Origin: CAVTOO01 sp963736355
GTDB lineage: Bacteria > Pseudomonadota > Alphaproteobacteria > Rhizobiales > Xanthobacteraceae
Assembly: GCA_963736355.1 (NCBI GenBank)
Contig: CAVTOO010000002.1
Span: forward strand, 372,001 to 436,000
Reading direction: 5' to 3'
DNA length: 64,000 nucleotides
This document shows, piece after piece, positions 16,357-24,769 of the stretch. The notes beneath the pieces were generated by a model, which saw only the letters and a list, made by a program, of their open reading frames with translations, had not been told where the DNA came from and searched no databases. Position numbers and translations under genes: made by a program. Each line of letters starts with the position of its first letter. Within the stretch, counting starts at the first letter, position 1.

Positions 16357-18450
16357 ATGACGTTTCCGGGTTCGGTATTCGTCCTCGTTGCGGGCGCAAC
16401 GATGGCGTTGTCTGGTTTTCTGTTGTTTCAGGTCCAGCCGATGATGGCGCGCTACATCCTGCCGTGGTTCGGCGGCAGCGCCACGACCTGGACCGTGTGC
16501 ATGCTGTTCTTCCAGCTCACCTTGCTGCTGGGATATTTCTACGCGCACATCTTCACCCGGCCGTTCAGGCCGCGCACGCAAACGATCCTGCATGTCGGCC
16601 TGATCCTGGCCGCGCTGATCGTCTTGCCGATTACGCCGACGGACAATCTCAAGCCGCTCGATGCCGACAACCCGACGACGAAAATCCTGTTTCTGCTGAC
16701 GCTGTGTGTCGGCCTGCCCTATCTCGTGCTGTCGACCACGACGCCGCTGATCCAGAGCTGGCTCGCCTCTGTGGGAAGCTCGACGCCGTCGCGGCTGTTT
16801 GCGCTGTCGAATTTCGGATCGTTCCTCGGCCTCGTCAGCTATCCGTTCATCGTCGATCTCTATTTGCCGACCGACAGCCAGACGCAATGGTGGTCGGTGG
16901 CGTTCGGCTTCTACGCGGTATTGATGATCGGTTTCGGATTGATGGTCTTCTTCAACCGCGGCACCGACTTATCCGCCGCCGCGACGCCGGGCGCGGCTCC
17001 GGCCGACGCAGCCGCGCACAGCGCGCCCGGAAATTTCGCGCTGTGGTTCACGCTGTCTGCATTCGGTTCGGCCGCGCTGCTGGCGGTGACCAACGACATC
17101 ACGAGTTATGTGTCGGTCAATCCGTTTTTGTGGATTTTGCCGCTCTGCATTTATCTCTTGTCCTTCGTCGTCACTTTCGCATGGCCGAACTTCTACCGGC
17201 CGGGTCTGTTCGGGCTGATCTATGCGGGCGTCCTTGCCTTCGACTTCTTCACCGCAACGGATTTCGGCATCGAGAACGCGTTTGCCGCGATTGGCGTCGG
17301 TGTTGCGTGTTTCGCGGTCTGCTGCATGGTGTGCCAGGGCGAACTGGCGCGCCGCCAGCCGCCGCCGCAGGGACTGACTTATTTCTATCTCGCGCTCGCC
17401 GCGGGCGGCGCCGCCGGCGGGGCGTTCGTCTCGCTGCTCGCGCCGATGATCTTCCCTGATTATTGGGAATTGCCGATCGCGCTGATCGGCGCCGGCATTC
17501 TGCACCTTGCGCTGAACTGGCGGGACCTGCGCGACGCCGGTGCGACATTCGCGCCGCATGTCACGATCGCCGCGGCGCTGGCTTTGTCGGTCGGGCTCGC
17601 GCTCTATTCGGAAATCTTCGAAGGCGCCGACATGCTCGACCGGCACCGCAATTTCTACGGGGTGCTCAAGGTCGACGAGGCTGATGCCGAGAACCCGCAA
17701 CTGCACCGCTTCATCATGCGTCAGGCCGGCGAGCGCCAGGGCGAGCAATCAGCCGACCCGCAACGCGCGCTCAACGCGCCGTGTGACTTTGGCCCGGACA
17801 GCGGCATCGGCATGGCGATCAACCGCCTTCAGGCCCAGAAGCCCGACGGCATCCGCATCGGCATTATCGGTCTCGGCGCCGGCATGATGGTGAGCTACGG
17901 CCGGCCGCAGGACAAATTCCACTATTATGAACTCAACCCGAAGGTCACGGACTTCGCCCGCGAGCACTTCAGCTATCTCGAACATGCGAAATCACCGGTC
18001 GAGATTACCCATGGCGACGGCCGGCTGGCGCTGGAGCGCGAACTCAAGAGCAAGGGGCCGCAGAATTTCGACGTGATCCTGATGGATGCATTCCGCGGCA
18101 ATGCGCCGCCGGCGCATCTGATGACCAAGGAAGCCTTCGAGATCTATTTCCGTCATCTGCGCGACGGCGGCGTTCTCGTCGTTACATCGCACAGCGACTA
18201 TTACGACGCCTCCTCGCTGTTTCGCGGCATGGCGGATCTGCTGCAGGCAGATGCGCGCTGGGTGCCGACCAGGAAGACCGCCGAATGCCAGTCCGAACTC
18301 GGCTTCGCGCTGTTCACGCGCGACCGGCAATTCTTCGACTCCGAACCGCTCAAATCGCGCATCGGCGCGTGGGGTGACAACGGCACGCACAAGACGGTGT
18401 GGACCGATCAGTCGTCGAGCCTCATGAGCCTGATGGTGTGGGGTCGCTAA
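16357..18450 (+). CDS. membrane-anchored spermidine-synthase-like protein (fused multi-TM plus aminopropyltransferase-like domain)
   Basis: About 697 residues in two parts. Residues 1-430 contain roughly ten hydrophobic segments (for example VFVLVAGATMALSGFLLFQV, LCIYLLSFVVTFAWPNFY), the integral-membrane half of the fused MFS/spermidine synthase family. Residues 480-690 form a Rossmann-like methyltransferase/spermidine-synthase domain: IGIIGLGAGMMVSYG (nucleotide/dcSAM loop), HYYELNPKVTDFAREHF, HGDGRLALERE, NFDVILMDAFRGNAPPAHL. Start: ATG 16357, preceded by GGGGGAG; a GTG three bases earlier is an alternative. The acceptor is unknown, and soluble SpeE activity should not be assumed. It stands alone between a divergent Bug gene and a convergent SH3-like gene. 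Confidence 0.83.
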   Translation: MTFPGSVFVLVAGATMALSGFLLFQVQPMMARYILPWFGGSATTWTVCMLFFQLTLLLGYFYAHIFTRPFRPRTQTILHVGLILAALIVLPITPTDNLKPLDADNPTTKILFLLTLCVGLPYLVLSTTTPLIQSWLASVGSSTPSRLFALSNFGSFLGLVSYPFIVDLYLPTDSQTQWWSVAFGFYAVLMIGFGLMVFFNRGTDLSAAATPGAAPADAAAHSAPGNFALWFTLSAFGSAALLAVTNDITSYVSVNPFLWILPLCIYLLSFVVTFAWPNFYRPGLFGLIYAGVLAFDFFTATDFGIENAFAAIGVGVACFAVCCMVCQGELARRQPPPQGLTYFYLALAAGGAAGGAFVSLLAPMIFPDYWELPIALIGAGILHLALNWRDLRDAGATFAPHVTIAAALALSVGLALYSEIFEGADMLDRHRNFYGVLKVDEADAENPQLHRFIMRQAGERQGEQSADPQRALNAPCDFGPDSGIGMAINRLQAQKPDGIRIGIIGLGAGMMVSYGRPQDKFHYYELNPKVTDFAREHFSYLEHAKSPVEITHGDGRLALERELKSKGPQNFDVILMDAFRGNAPPAHLMTKEAFEIYFRHLRDGGVLVVTSHSDYYDASSLFRGMADLLQADARWVPTRKTAECQSELGFALFTRDRQFFDSEPLKSRIGAWGDNGTHKTVWTDQSSSLMSLMVWGR

Positions 18451-18475
18451 AGATCCGGCGCCGTCGCGAACACGA

Positions 18476-18804
18476 TCACCCGCACTCGTCCTCGATCAGC
18501 TTTCTGTTGACCCATCCCTTGCCGGAGATGTGGCCGAAGCCTTTGGTAAATCGCTCTTCGCCGCGATACCATTCGACCTCGATCCATGCGCCCTTCTTGC
18601 CCTGCCCGATCATCACCTCGTCTTTGGAGGTCATGCGGCCAACGAGCTTCGCTTTTGCATCGGGGGCGGCGCGCAGCGCCACGAACCCATCGGCGCTCTG
18701 CCTGACGTTGCAAAACGCCGTCGCCGCGGCCGGATGAGACATCAGCGTCAGCCACCGACCAGTGTCAGCGCAAGGCAGATCGAACGAGGCCCAAAGCGGC
18801 GCAT
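18476..18804 (-). CDS. small exported SH3-like protein (signal peptide apparently frameshifted)
   Basis: The mature part CNVRQSADGFVALRAAPDAK...GHISGKGWVNRKLIEDECG is an SH3b-type fold, found in exported bacterial proteins. It matches 26209-26550 (CAVKRTSDGFVALREGPS) closely. In its own frame the first ATG is at 18742 (MSHPAAATAF). A typical signal start MRRFGPRSICLALTLVGG begins at 18804 in another frame and would join through a one-base change near 18760 to give a full signal peptide ending HPAAATA. I take 18804 as the real start. 88 residues if the short start is used. Two cysteines (start and end of the mature part) could form a disulfide. Role unknown; periplasmic location inferred. Confidence 0.68.
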
Positions 18805-18876
18805 GGCTGGATCTCCAGGACAATGACGGACGTTCTACCGCTTGGACGCCGGACAGCCTGTCCGGTTCACAAAGAC

Positions 18877-19518
18877 CTAGCGTGCCTGCGTGCGCAGCAC
18901 CTGCACCGCGAAAAATCCGAACACACCCGCAAAGGTGTAATCGATAACCCGCACGGCGCGCGGATTGCGGCGCATGAAGGAGATAAAGCGCTCGGCGACG
19001 AGGATCAGCAGGACGCATAACGGGAAAGTGGTGACGATCATGTAGATGCCGAGAAAGAACAGTTTTCCCGACGCGGCGGGATCATCCACGGACACGAACT
19101 GCGGCAGAAAGGTGAGAAAGAACAGCACCACTTTCGGATTGGTGAGATTCATGCCGAGCCCAAGCATGAAGGTCGTCCAGAACGGCTCGTGACGCTTGTT
19201 CGTGTCGGCCATGCTCAGCGCCGAGCCGTGGCGGATCGCCTGATAGGCCATCCACAACAGATAAAGCGCGCCGACGATTTTCAGCACCGTGAAAGCCGTG
19301 GCCGAAGCCGCGATCAGCGCCGACAGACCGAAGGCCGCCGCCAGCGAATGCACAAGGCAACCGGCGGTCGCGCCCGAGAGCGAGGCCACGCCCGAGCGCC
19401 GCCCGCCCTGCACGGTCTTGGCCAGAAACAACGACATGTCCGGCCCCGGCGTCGCGAACAGCACGAAGCACGCGATGGTGTAGGTCAGAAGCGTCGAGGT
19501 GTCGGGGATAAAGGACAT
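18877..19518 (-). CDS. LysE/RhtB-family amino-acid exporter
   Basis: Inner-membrane exporter of amino acids or derivatives, 213 residues from ATG 19518 (MSFIPDTSTLLTYTIACF). Family signature near the N-terminus FATPGPDMSLFLAKTVQGGRR (20 of these residues are the LysE motif), then GATAGCLVHSLAAAFGLSAL, KIVGALYLLWMAYQAIR, GLGMNLTNPKVVLFFLTFLP and a C-terminal helix pair. About six membrane segments. The stop is about 70 bases from the start of the SH3-like gene on the same strand, so they could be co-transcribed. Substrate not predictable. Confidence 0.88.
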   Translation of the reverse strand: MSFIPDTSTLLTYTIACFVLFATPGPDMSLFLAKTVQGGRRSGVASLSGATAGCLVHSLAAAFGLSALIAASATAFTVLKIVGALYLLWMAYQAIRHGSALSMADTNKRHEPFWTTFMLGLGMNLTNPKVVLFFLTFLPQFVSVDDPAASGKLFFLGIYMIVTTFPLCVLLILVAERFISFMRRNPRAVRVIDYTFAGVFGFFAVQVLRTQAR

Positions 19519-19695
19519 AGGCGAATCCTGCTTGGGCCCGCGCAAAATCTATCATCGTCCTGCGCCGCAGGCGACGGCCATCGCCTCACAAATGCCGGCC
19601 TTGCAACAACAAGACCTCGGGAAAAGCCGAAGACCAATGCGTTTGATATCCGACACGACCTCGCTAGATTGCACTTGATACCGAGGGGGTGCGCA

Positions 19696-20130
19696 TTGGC
19701 TTTTCTTCCCGACAAAGTCTGGCAACGCCATGCCAATCCGTGGAGCGGCTGGACCCGCGTTCTGACCATGCCCCTGCTTGCGGCCGGGCTCTATTATCAG
19801 AATATGTGGATTCTTGGAGCCGCGATCCTGTGGCTGATCGTCAATCCCTGGATATTTCCGAAGCCCGAGCGCACCGACAACTGGATGAGCAAGGGCGTGC
19901 TGGGCGAGCAGCGCTATTTTTCGGACGGCAAAAAATTCAGAAAAGACCTGCCGACGCTGCTGAACCTGGCGAACGTGCCGGTGTTCTGCCTGTTCCTCTA
20001 TTTCGGATGGCAGGGGCAGGCATGGCCGATGTTGCTCGCAGCGGCGCTTTCGATGACTTTGAAGTTCTGGTTCATTGACAGGATGGCCCGCCTGGAGGAC
20101 GAAGCCCGCTCCAGCGGTCAGAAGACATAG
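19696..20130 (+). CDS. small membrane protein, DUF6653-like
   Basis: 144 residues starting at TTG 19696, preceded by GAGGGGG. No ATG fits the upstream end of the conserved-looking stretch AFLPDKVWQRHANPWSGWTR. Two hydrophobic hairpins are visible: VLTMPLLAAGLYYQNMWILG with AAILWLIVNPWIF, and PVFCLFLYFGWQGQAWPMLL, then a charged C-terminus RMARLEDEARSSGQKT. The HANPWSGWTR...NPWIFPKP pattern resembles a family of small uncharacterised membrane proteins (I believe DUF6653, from memory). 51 bases upstream of the K+ channel gene on the same strand, so possibly an operon with it. Confidence 0.65.
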   Translation: MAFLPDKVWQRHANPWSGWTRVLTMPLLAAGLYYQNMWILGAAILWLIVNPWIFPKPERTDNWMSKGVLGEQRYFSDGKKFRKDLPTLLNLANVPVFCLFLYFGWQGQAWPMLLAAALSMTLKFWFIDRMARLEDEARSSGQKT

Positions 20131-20181
20131 CGGCTGGACGCACGCGGCGCGGACTGCCAGCCACCGAGGAGCAGAAAGCGA

Positions 20182-20962
20182 ATGGGCGGACCTTCACCCT
20201 TGCAGGCCAGGCTTCAGGCCCTCTACTTTGGCGACAGCGAGCGCGCGCATCGGTTCCGATACGGTCTCCTGGCATTCGACATCGCCACCGTGGGGCTCTT
20301 TCTCCTCTCGTCCTTCGCCCGCGATCAGTGGTGGATCATCCCTCTCGACCTGGCACTCGGAGCATTGCTTTCGCTCGAACTCGCCGCGCGGATCTACGCG
20401 GACGACCGCCGACTTCGACAGATACTGAGTTTCACCACGCTCGCCGACGCGCTTGTGATCGCATCGCTGCTGTTGCCTGTCGTTCTGGAGAATTTGGCCT
20501 TCCTCCGCGTCGTCCGTGCGCTGAGACTGCTGAGATCATATCACCTCCTGCGGGACCTGCGTGCGGACTTCGGAATGGTTCCGCCTGCATGAGGATATCG
20601 TCCAGCGCACGGTCAATCTCGGCGTATTCATCTTCGTCATCACGTCGGCGGTCTATGTCACGCAACACAACATCAATCCGCAGATCGTGGATTATGTCGA
20701 TGCGCTGTATTTCACGATCACCACACTGACGACGACCGGCTTCGGCGACATCACGCTGCAGGGCGGCGGAGGCCGCCTGCTCGCAGTGATCATCATGGTG
20801 GTGGGCGTCGGCTTGTTTCTTCGGCTGCTGCAGGCGTTGTTCAAACCCAACAAGGTCAGGTTCGAATGTCCCGACTGCGGCCTGGTGCTGCATGACGCCG
20901 ATGCCGTCCATTGCAAGCATTGCGGGCGCGTCCTGCATATCGTGACGGAAGGGTTAGGCTAA
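20182..20962 (+). CDS. voltage-gated-type K+ channel with C-terminal zinc ribbon (one frameshift as read)
   Basis: Inner-membrane tetrameric cation-channel subunit, about 259 residues after repair. Residues 1-130: voltage-sensor-like helices ending in an Arg-rich S4 segment LAFLRVVRALRLLRSYHLLR. The second part has S5 (VNLGVFIFVITSAVYVTQHN), the pore helix and filter FTITTLTTTGFGDITL (TTGFGD), and S6. The C-terminus is CPDCGLVLHDADAVHCKHCG, a four-Cys zinc ribbon. The frame breaks at about 20571 (GAC-T-TCGGAATGG); removing one T joins LRDLRAD to SEWFRLHEDIVQR. K+ selectivity is inferred from the filter. The zinc ribbon might act as a redox- or metal-sensing gate, which is speculation. Confidence 0.82.
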
Positions 20963-21037
20963 CACGCAGGCGGCGCGCAACCGGCCGTCAGCCGTTCGCG
21001 CGCCGCCTGTCGTATTCGATCCGCCGGCCGAAAGAGA

Positions 21038-22097
21038 CTACTTCCGGATTTCCGTCTGGATCTGGCTCCAGCGCGTCAGGTTCTTGGCCACGATATCCGG
21101 CGTCACGGCGAAGGCCGGGAACGTATTCGGGCCGGGCTTCAGCGCTGCGAATTTCGAATTCGAAATCCGTGCGCGCCGACATCACGTCGGACTTCTCCTC
21201 CATCATCATCTGCGCTTCCTTGGAGAGCAGGAACTCGACGAACAGGCGCGCGGCGTTGGGGCTCGCCGCATTCTTGGTGACGCCGAGCGAAGACATGAAG
21301 GAGACGATCGGCTGGACCTTGGTGGTCATCGCGACCGGCGCGCCCTTGCGGGTGAGGATGGCAACGCCGTTCGTATTGCAGCCGATGCAGATCGGGTACT
21401 GACCCGAGGCAACGGTATCGAGCACCGCGCCAGGCGTGGAATTCTGAGCGACGCCGCCGTTCTTGTGGAGTGCGGCGATGAATTCCTTCGCCTTGTCGGT
21501 GCCGCGCTCCTTCTCAAGACCGCCGAAGAAGCCGTTCAGCCCGGAGACCGTGAATTGCATCGTGTAGGTGATCTTGCGCCCATTCCATTTCGGATCGAGC
21601 AGATCGTCGGCCTTTTTCGGAACGTCGGCTTCCTTCACAAGGTCGGTATTGTAGACGAGGCCTGCGACATAGATGTTGATCGCCGTCCAGTTGCCGTTGG
21701 GATCCTTGAACTCCGGCGCGTAGGCCTCGGCCTCCTTCGCTTTGTAGGGTGCCACGAGACCGGCATCCATCAGCTGCGTGATGCCCGAGGAGCCGTCGAA
21801 CACGTCGGCGGTGGCGCGCCCCGCCTTGCTCTCGTTGACGATCTTGATGATGAGATCTTCGTTGGTGTGACGCGAGGCTTCGACCTTGATGCCGTATTTG
21901 GCCTCGAAGGCGCGCGTGAACATGTTCATCGCATCGACCATGCGCGTTGTGTAGTAGGTGAGCTTGCCTTCCTTCTTCGCGGCTTCGATCAGTGCTGCGT
22001 CCTGCGCCTGCGCAGACGACAACGGCACAGCGGCCACCAGCAGCGCCAGCGCGACTGACGCAGCGATTGTGGATGCACGTGAAACGGTTTTTGTCAT
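21038..22097 (-). CDS. ABC transporter extracellular solute-binding protein (Fe3+/spermidine type; C-terminal frameshift as read)
   Basis: Periplasmic binding protein of family 1/6 type. Signal peptide IAASVALALLVAAVPLSSAQA-QDA. Landmarks: EGKLTYYTTRMVDAMNMFTR, FEAKYGIKVEASRHTNEDLI, DVFDGSSGITQLMDAGLVAP, GLVYNTDLVKEADVPKKADD, PKWNGRKITY. These resemble AfuA/FutA-like ferric iron binders, but the iron-binding tyrosines cannot be assigned with confidence. After FEFE (about 21165) the frame switches: an extra A in GAAATTCG converts the natural ending AALKPGPNTFPAFAVTPDIV...TEIRK (stop 21038) into a longer nonsense tail reaching 20988. Repaired length about 352. No permease or ATPase genes are adjacent. 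Confidence 0.83.
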
Positions 22098-22242
22098 GGT
22101 TATCCTCCCTTAAGTCGCCGCACTTTGGCACAGGTCGAAGAAAACCGGGACATCAATTTCGAGCGAAATTCGGGTTTTTAGGCGCGCGACCGGGCCATTT
22201 TGACGCGGCCCAGATCATCCACCGCTGCGCAGCTGCCCGCCC

Positions 22243-22270
22243 TTCACAATCGCGCGGGGGCGCCTATATT
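22243..22270 (+). promoter_or_regulatory. sigma70-like promoter of the mini-ORF RNA
   Basis: TTCACA (22243-22248) and TATATT (22265-22270) with a 16-base spacer. A start near 22277 would leave a leader of about 29 nt before the GTG at 22306. Inferred from consensus only. Confidence 0.5.
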
Positions 22271-22305
22271 GATCGCTCACGCAACAAACGAAAGGAGGTG
22301 GTCCA

Positions 22306-22350
22306 GTGTCTCATTGTAAACGCTGTCACCTCGCTGGGGTCGCCCGCTAG
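22306..22350 (+). CDS. 14-residue CxxC mini-ORF with an exceptionally long Shine-Dalgarno match
   Basis: GTG start, product MSHCKRCHLAGVAR, TAG at 22348. GAAAGGAGGTGGTCCAG (22290-22306) matches the complement of the 16S rRNA 3' tail (GAAAGGAGGTGATCCAG) at all but one position, and that one can pair as G-U. Such a long match is far beyond what initiation needs. The peptide has CxxC flanked by histidines (HCKRCH), a possible metal-binding or redox motif. Whether the peptide is made or matters, or whether the RBS itself is the functional part, cannot be told here. Confidence 0.45.
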   Translation: MSHCKRCHLAGVAR

Positions 22351-22416
22351 GTTCCGTCACAAGAACCTTGCATTTCCGGGCGCCTCGGCGCCTTGACCAG
22401 CGAGATCAATGTCGAG

Positions 22417-22456
22417 GGCACGTCGGCGCAAAAGCGTCGGCGTGCCTTCTTCTTTT
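22417..22456 (+). terminator. Rho-independent terminator of the mini-ORF RNA
   Basis: Arms GGCACGTCGGCGC (22417-22429) and GCGTCGGCGTGCC (22434-22446) pair over 13 positions (two G-U) around an AAAA loop, followed by TTCTTCTTTT. Confidence 0.85.
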
Positions 22457-22540
22457 GGACGGCTTCTTCTGGAAGGCTTCGTTTGCAAGGCTTCGTCCGG
22501 ACAGGCGCAGCCGATGTCCGGGTTTCGACCGGCCCGCCGT

Positions 22541-22756
22541 TCAATAGTGCGGCGGACGCTCGTTTTGCGGATCGCCCTGACCTGTCGAGGACTCCTCCAC
22601 CCGCTCATTGAGCTGCGCCAGCTGGCGCGTGAGCGCGTCGATCTGTGCCCACTGCGCCGTCACCGTGGCATTCAGCTTTTCGATGGTCTCGTCCTGATAG
22701 GCCAGGCGAACTTCCAGAGCGTCGATACGATCGCTGAGCTTATCGGAATCGGTCAT
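22541..22756 (-). CDS. slyX: SlyX family protein
   Basis: 71-residue coiled-coil protein. The heptad pattern LSDRIDALEVRLAYQDETIE, KLNATVTAQWAQIDALTRQL, AQLNERVEES followed by a polar tail ending PPHY is diagnostic of SlyX, whose C-terminus is characteristically rich in Pro-Pro-His-Tyr. Length is typical. Molecular function of SlyX is not established. It lies 55 bases downstream of the lipoprotein gene at 22812-23354 on the same strand, so the two may be co-transcribed. Confidence 0.9.
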   Translation of the reverse strand: MTDSDKLSDRIDALEVRLAYQDETIEKLNATVTAQWAQIDALTRQLAQLNERVEESSTGQGDPQNERPPHY

Positions 22757-22811
22757 TGAGGATTGTGTCCCGCCAAAAGTCGTGCATCCGGCTTTCAGCT
22801 TATCACAATCC

Positions 22812-23354
22812 CTACTCCGCGAGCCTCAGATCGGAAATCGCGGCGCGCGCAGCACTTTCCTGCAGGGGAGAGAATTCGAGCGGGCCCGGATTTTTGGCGC
22901 CGGACGTCACGATGGTGCCGACCACCGCACCTGACAGGCCGCCGAGGATCGCCGCTGCCTGAAGCTGTTTCGCCCGTTCGCTCGGCTGGGCTAAAAAGAA
23001 ATAAGTGCGCCCGGCGGACGCTGTGATGTCAAATTTCGTCTCACCGGGAAACCCTATCTGCGTCGATGTGAGCTGATGATGCCCGGCGGGGCGGTCGGCA
23101 TAAACATACGTGCCGGTTTTCAGGCCACGCAGCACCTCGCCGCTCAACTTTACTTCCCAACCTGAATCGATGATGTCCGACATTCCCTTTTCGCGCAAAA
23201 CGACGATGCGCGCATGGCCGGCTTTTGGCGAACCGACGCTGCGGCTCATAGCGGTGAAATCCTGCCCGGTGCGCTGCGCCGCGCAGCCAGATACGATAAG
23301 CGCGCCAAAAAGCGCGACGATAACCGACGACATGCGGATTCCGAATCCCATCAT
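22812..23354 (-). CDS. DUF2846-like lipoprotein
   Basis: 180-residue putative lipoprotein: signal MSSVIVALFGALIVSGCAAQ with lipobox VSGC. The mature domain has beta-rich features IVVLREKGMSD, SGWEVKLSGEVLRGLKTGTY, VYADRPAGHHQLT and GRTYFFLAQPSERAKQ. The GTYVYADRPAGHHQL core resembles the DUF2846 fold. A late hydrophobic glycine-rich helix AAILGGLSGAVVGTIVTSG could be a second membrane contact. Start at ATG 23354 or 23351, with MSSV at 23333 also possible. Function unknown. The slyX gene follows on the same strand. Confidence 0.75.
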   Translation of the reverse strand: MMGFGIRMSSVIVALFGALIVSGCAAQRTGQDFTAMSRSVGSPKAGHARIVVLREKGMSDIIDSGWEVKLSGEVLRGLKTGTYVYADRPAGHHQLTSTQIGFPGETKFDITASAGRTYFFLAQPSERAKQLQAAAILGGLSGAVVGTIVTSGAKNPGPLEFSPLQESAARAAISDLRLAE

Positions 23355-23492
23355 TCAATCCCCAATCAATGGCGGGCAACGTTTGCCCCGAAAAATTAAA
23401 AAATAACGCGGCCGACAAAAGCAAAGCTTCCGGTGTTCGCCTCAAAAATCAAGGCCCACCGTCGATCTGTAAAACGCAAAGTTCGGCAGGTG

Positions 23493-24658
23493 TTATTTGG
23501 GGCGAAAGATCGTGCGGCAGACATGCCGCACGCCGCCATTGACCTGAACGGGATCGTCCTTGCTGTTGAAGTAGTAGACGGTGAGGAGTTCGCCGGGTGC
23601 GCGTTCCATCACGCGCGGATAACCGAGATCCCATGAGCCGCCATCGTCGCGCAGGATGACTTCTTCGCCCCAGGTGCGGCCACCGTCTTCGCTGATCGCG
23701 ATAGCGGATACCGTAGGGCGGCAGGCGATAGCCGTAAACGCAGACGATCCTGCCGTCCGCCATCTCGCAGATATCGCCGGGCGCGCCCCAATCGTTCACG
23801 CGCGACAGGAATTTCCACGTGCGGGCGCCGTCATGGCTTTCATACACTTCCGTCCACATGATGCCGGTCGGATCGCGCTGGCAGCGCAGCGTACAGATGA
23901 TGCGGCCATCCTTGAGCTGGATGCCGCGCGGATAATACCAGCGGTGCCCGCCAAAGCGGAACGTCGACTGCCAGTCGCCATCGGCGGCGCCGTCGTCGTC
24001 ATGCGGCGAGGTGATGAAGGACAGGAACGTCCATTCATGCCCGCCATCGGTGGAGGCATAGACCAGAGGCCGGCGGCTCCATCCATCCTTGCTCGAACTT
24101 GTCAGGAACAGAAGACTGCGGCCGTCCGCGCGCACTGTCGTGGCGCTGGTCGCGGACAGAGGCCTGCATGCCGAGCAGAGGCAGAATGATCGGCCGGCGC
24201 CAGTTGCGACCGCCATCGGTCGAGACACGCAGCCATGTCTTCGTATTGAGAAGGCCGAAGGTGGGCGTCGACCCGGTGGCGACGAGAGTGTCCTTGTTTC
24301 TGAAATCGAGCGGCGCCTCGTCGCGATAGTTCGGCGGCCCTTGCGCCAGAACATCCGCTTCGCTGATGGCCCTCTCCCATATCTGGACGAGGTTGTCCGT
24401 ATCCCATGTCGCGCCGCGGTCGGAGGACCGCATGAGGAGGATCTCCATCTTCTCCTCCTCGTTGACGTGATCATGGTGGACGTCGTTGATGCTCCGATAG
24501 AGGCTCTTGCTGCGCTTGAAGCCGACGACGATGCTGCCGTCCGCCGTCTCCCACATCCCGCTGGTAAACGGCCAGCCGCTGAACTCGTCATTCTTGCGAT
24601 AGACGACGGCGTGATCGATGTGGCTATCCGGCTTTCCGGCGGGGACGGCGATATTCAT
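23493..24658 (-). CDS. sialidase-like BNR/Asp-box protein (two frameshifts as read)
   Basis: Six-bladed beta-propeller of the sialidase/exo-alpha-sialidase-like type; about 387 residues after repair. Asp-box motifs are seen four times: SSDRGATWDT, STDGGRNWRR, STDGGHEWTF and SHDGARTWKF, with a fifth SEDGGRTWGE after repair. The N-terminus (MNIAVPAGKPDSHIDHAVVY) has no signal peptide, so it is probably cytoplasmic. Frame breaks: about 24153 (extra C in GACCAGCGCC) and about 23703 (extra C in TATCGCGATC). Repair yields GELLTVYYFNS...HVCRTIFRPK and TAA at 23493. Catalytic Arg/Tyr/Glu assignment is not attempted, and other propeller functions are possible. The Bug receptor gene next to it on the same strand could supply substrate uptake, which is speculative. 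Confidence 0.78.
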
Positions 24659-24704
24659 GTCAGGCTCCGCAGCAGTTCGTTGCGCGCGTGCGATGCAAGG
24701 TGAA

Positions 24705-24745
24705 AAGCCACACGCCGGGATTCAATTCATTCCGGCGTGTGGCTT
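24705..24745. terminator. long hairpin terminator
   Basis: Perfect 14-bp arms AAGCCACACGCCGG (24705-24718) and CCGGCGTGTGGCTT (24732-24745), 25 bases past the stop of the Bug gene 24770-25774. On the minus strand the hairpin is followed by TTCACC, a weak U-tract. Confidence 0.7.
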
Positions 24746-24769
24746 CACGGCGATCGGCAAAACAGAACA

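Larger units (their letters stand above)
22277..22456 (+). ncRNA. candidate structured short transcript (about 180 nt) encoding a 14-residue peptide
   Basis: A self-contained unit: promoter-like hexamers, an extended ribosome-binding site, a 14-codon ORF (22306-22350), a paired region, and a Rho-independent terminator. CTCGCTGG inside the ORF (22330-22337) is the exact complement of CCAGCGAG (22397-22404). Between them lies a GGCGC-CTCG-GCGCC hairpin (22379-22392). No other gene follows on this strand, since slyX downstream is on the opposite strand, so it is not the leader of a visible gene. Ends inferred. I cannot name a known RNA family for it. Confidence 0.5.

Noticed and set aside
16203..17459. 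418-codon plus-strand ORF overlapping the spermidine-synthase-like gene
   Set aside because: Out-of-frame shadow of the membrane domain; Arg-rich without a start signal.
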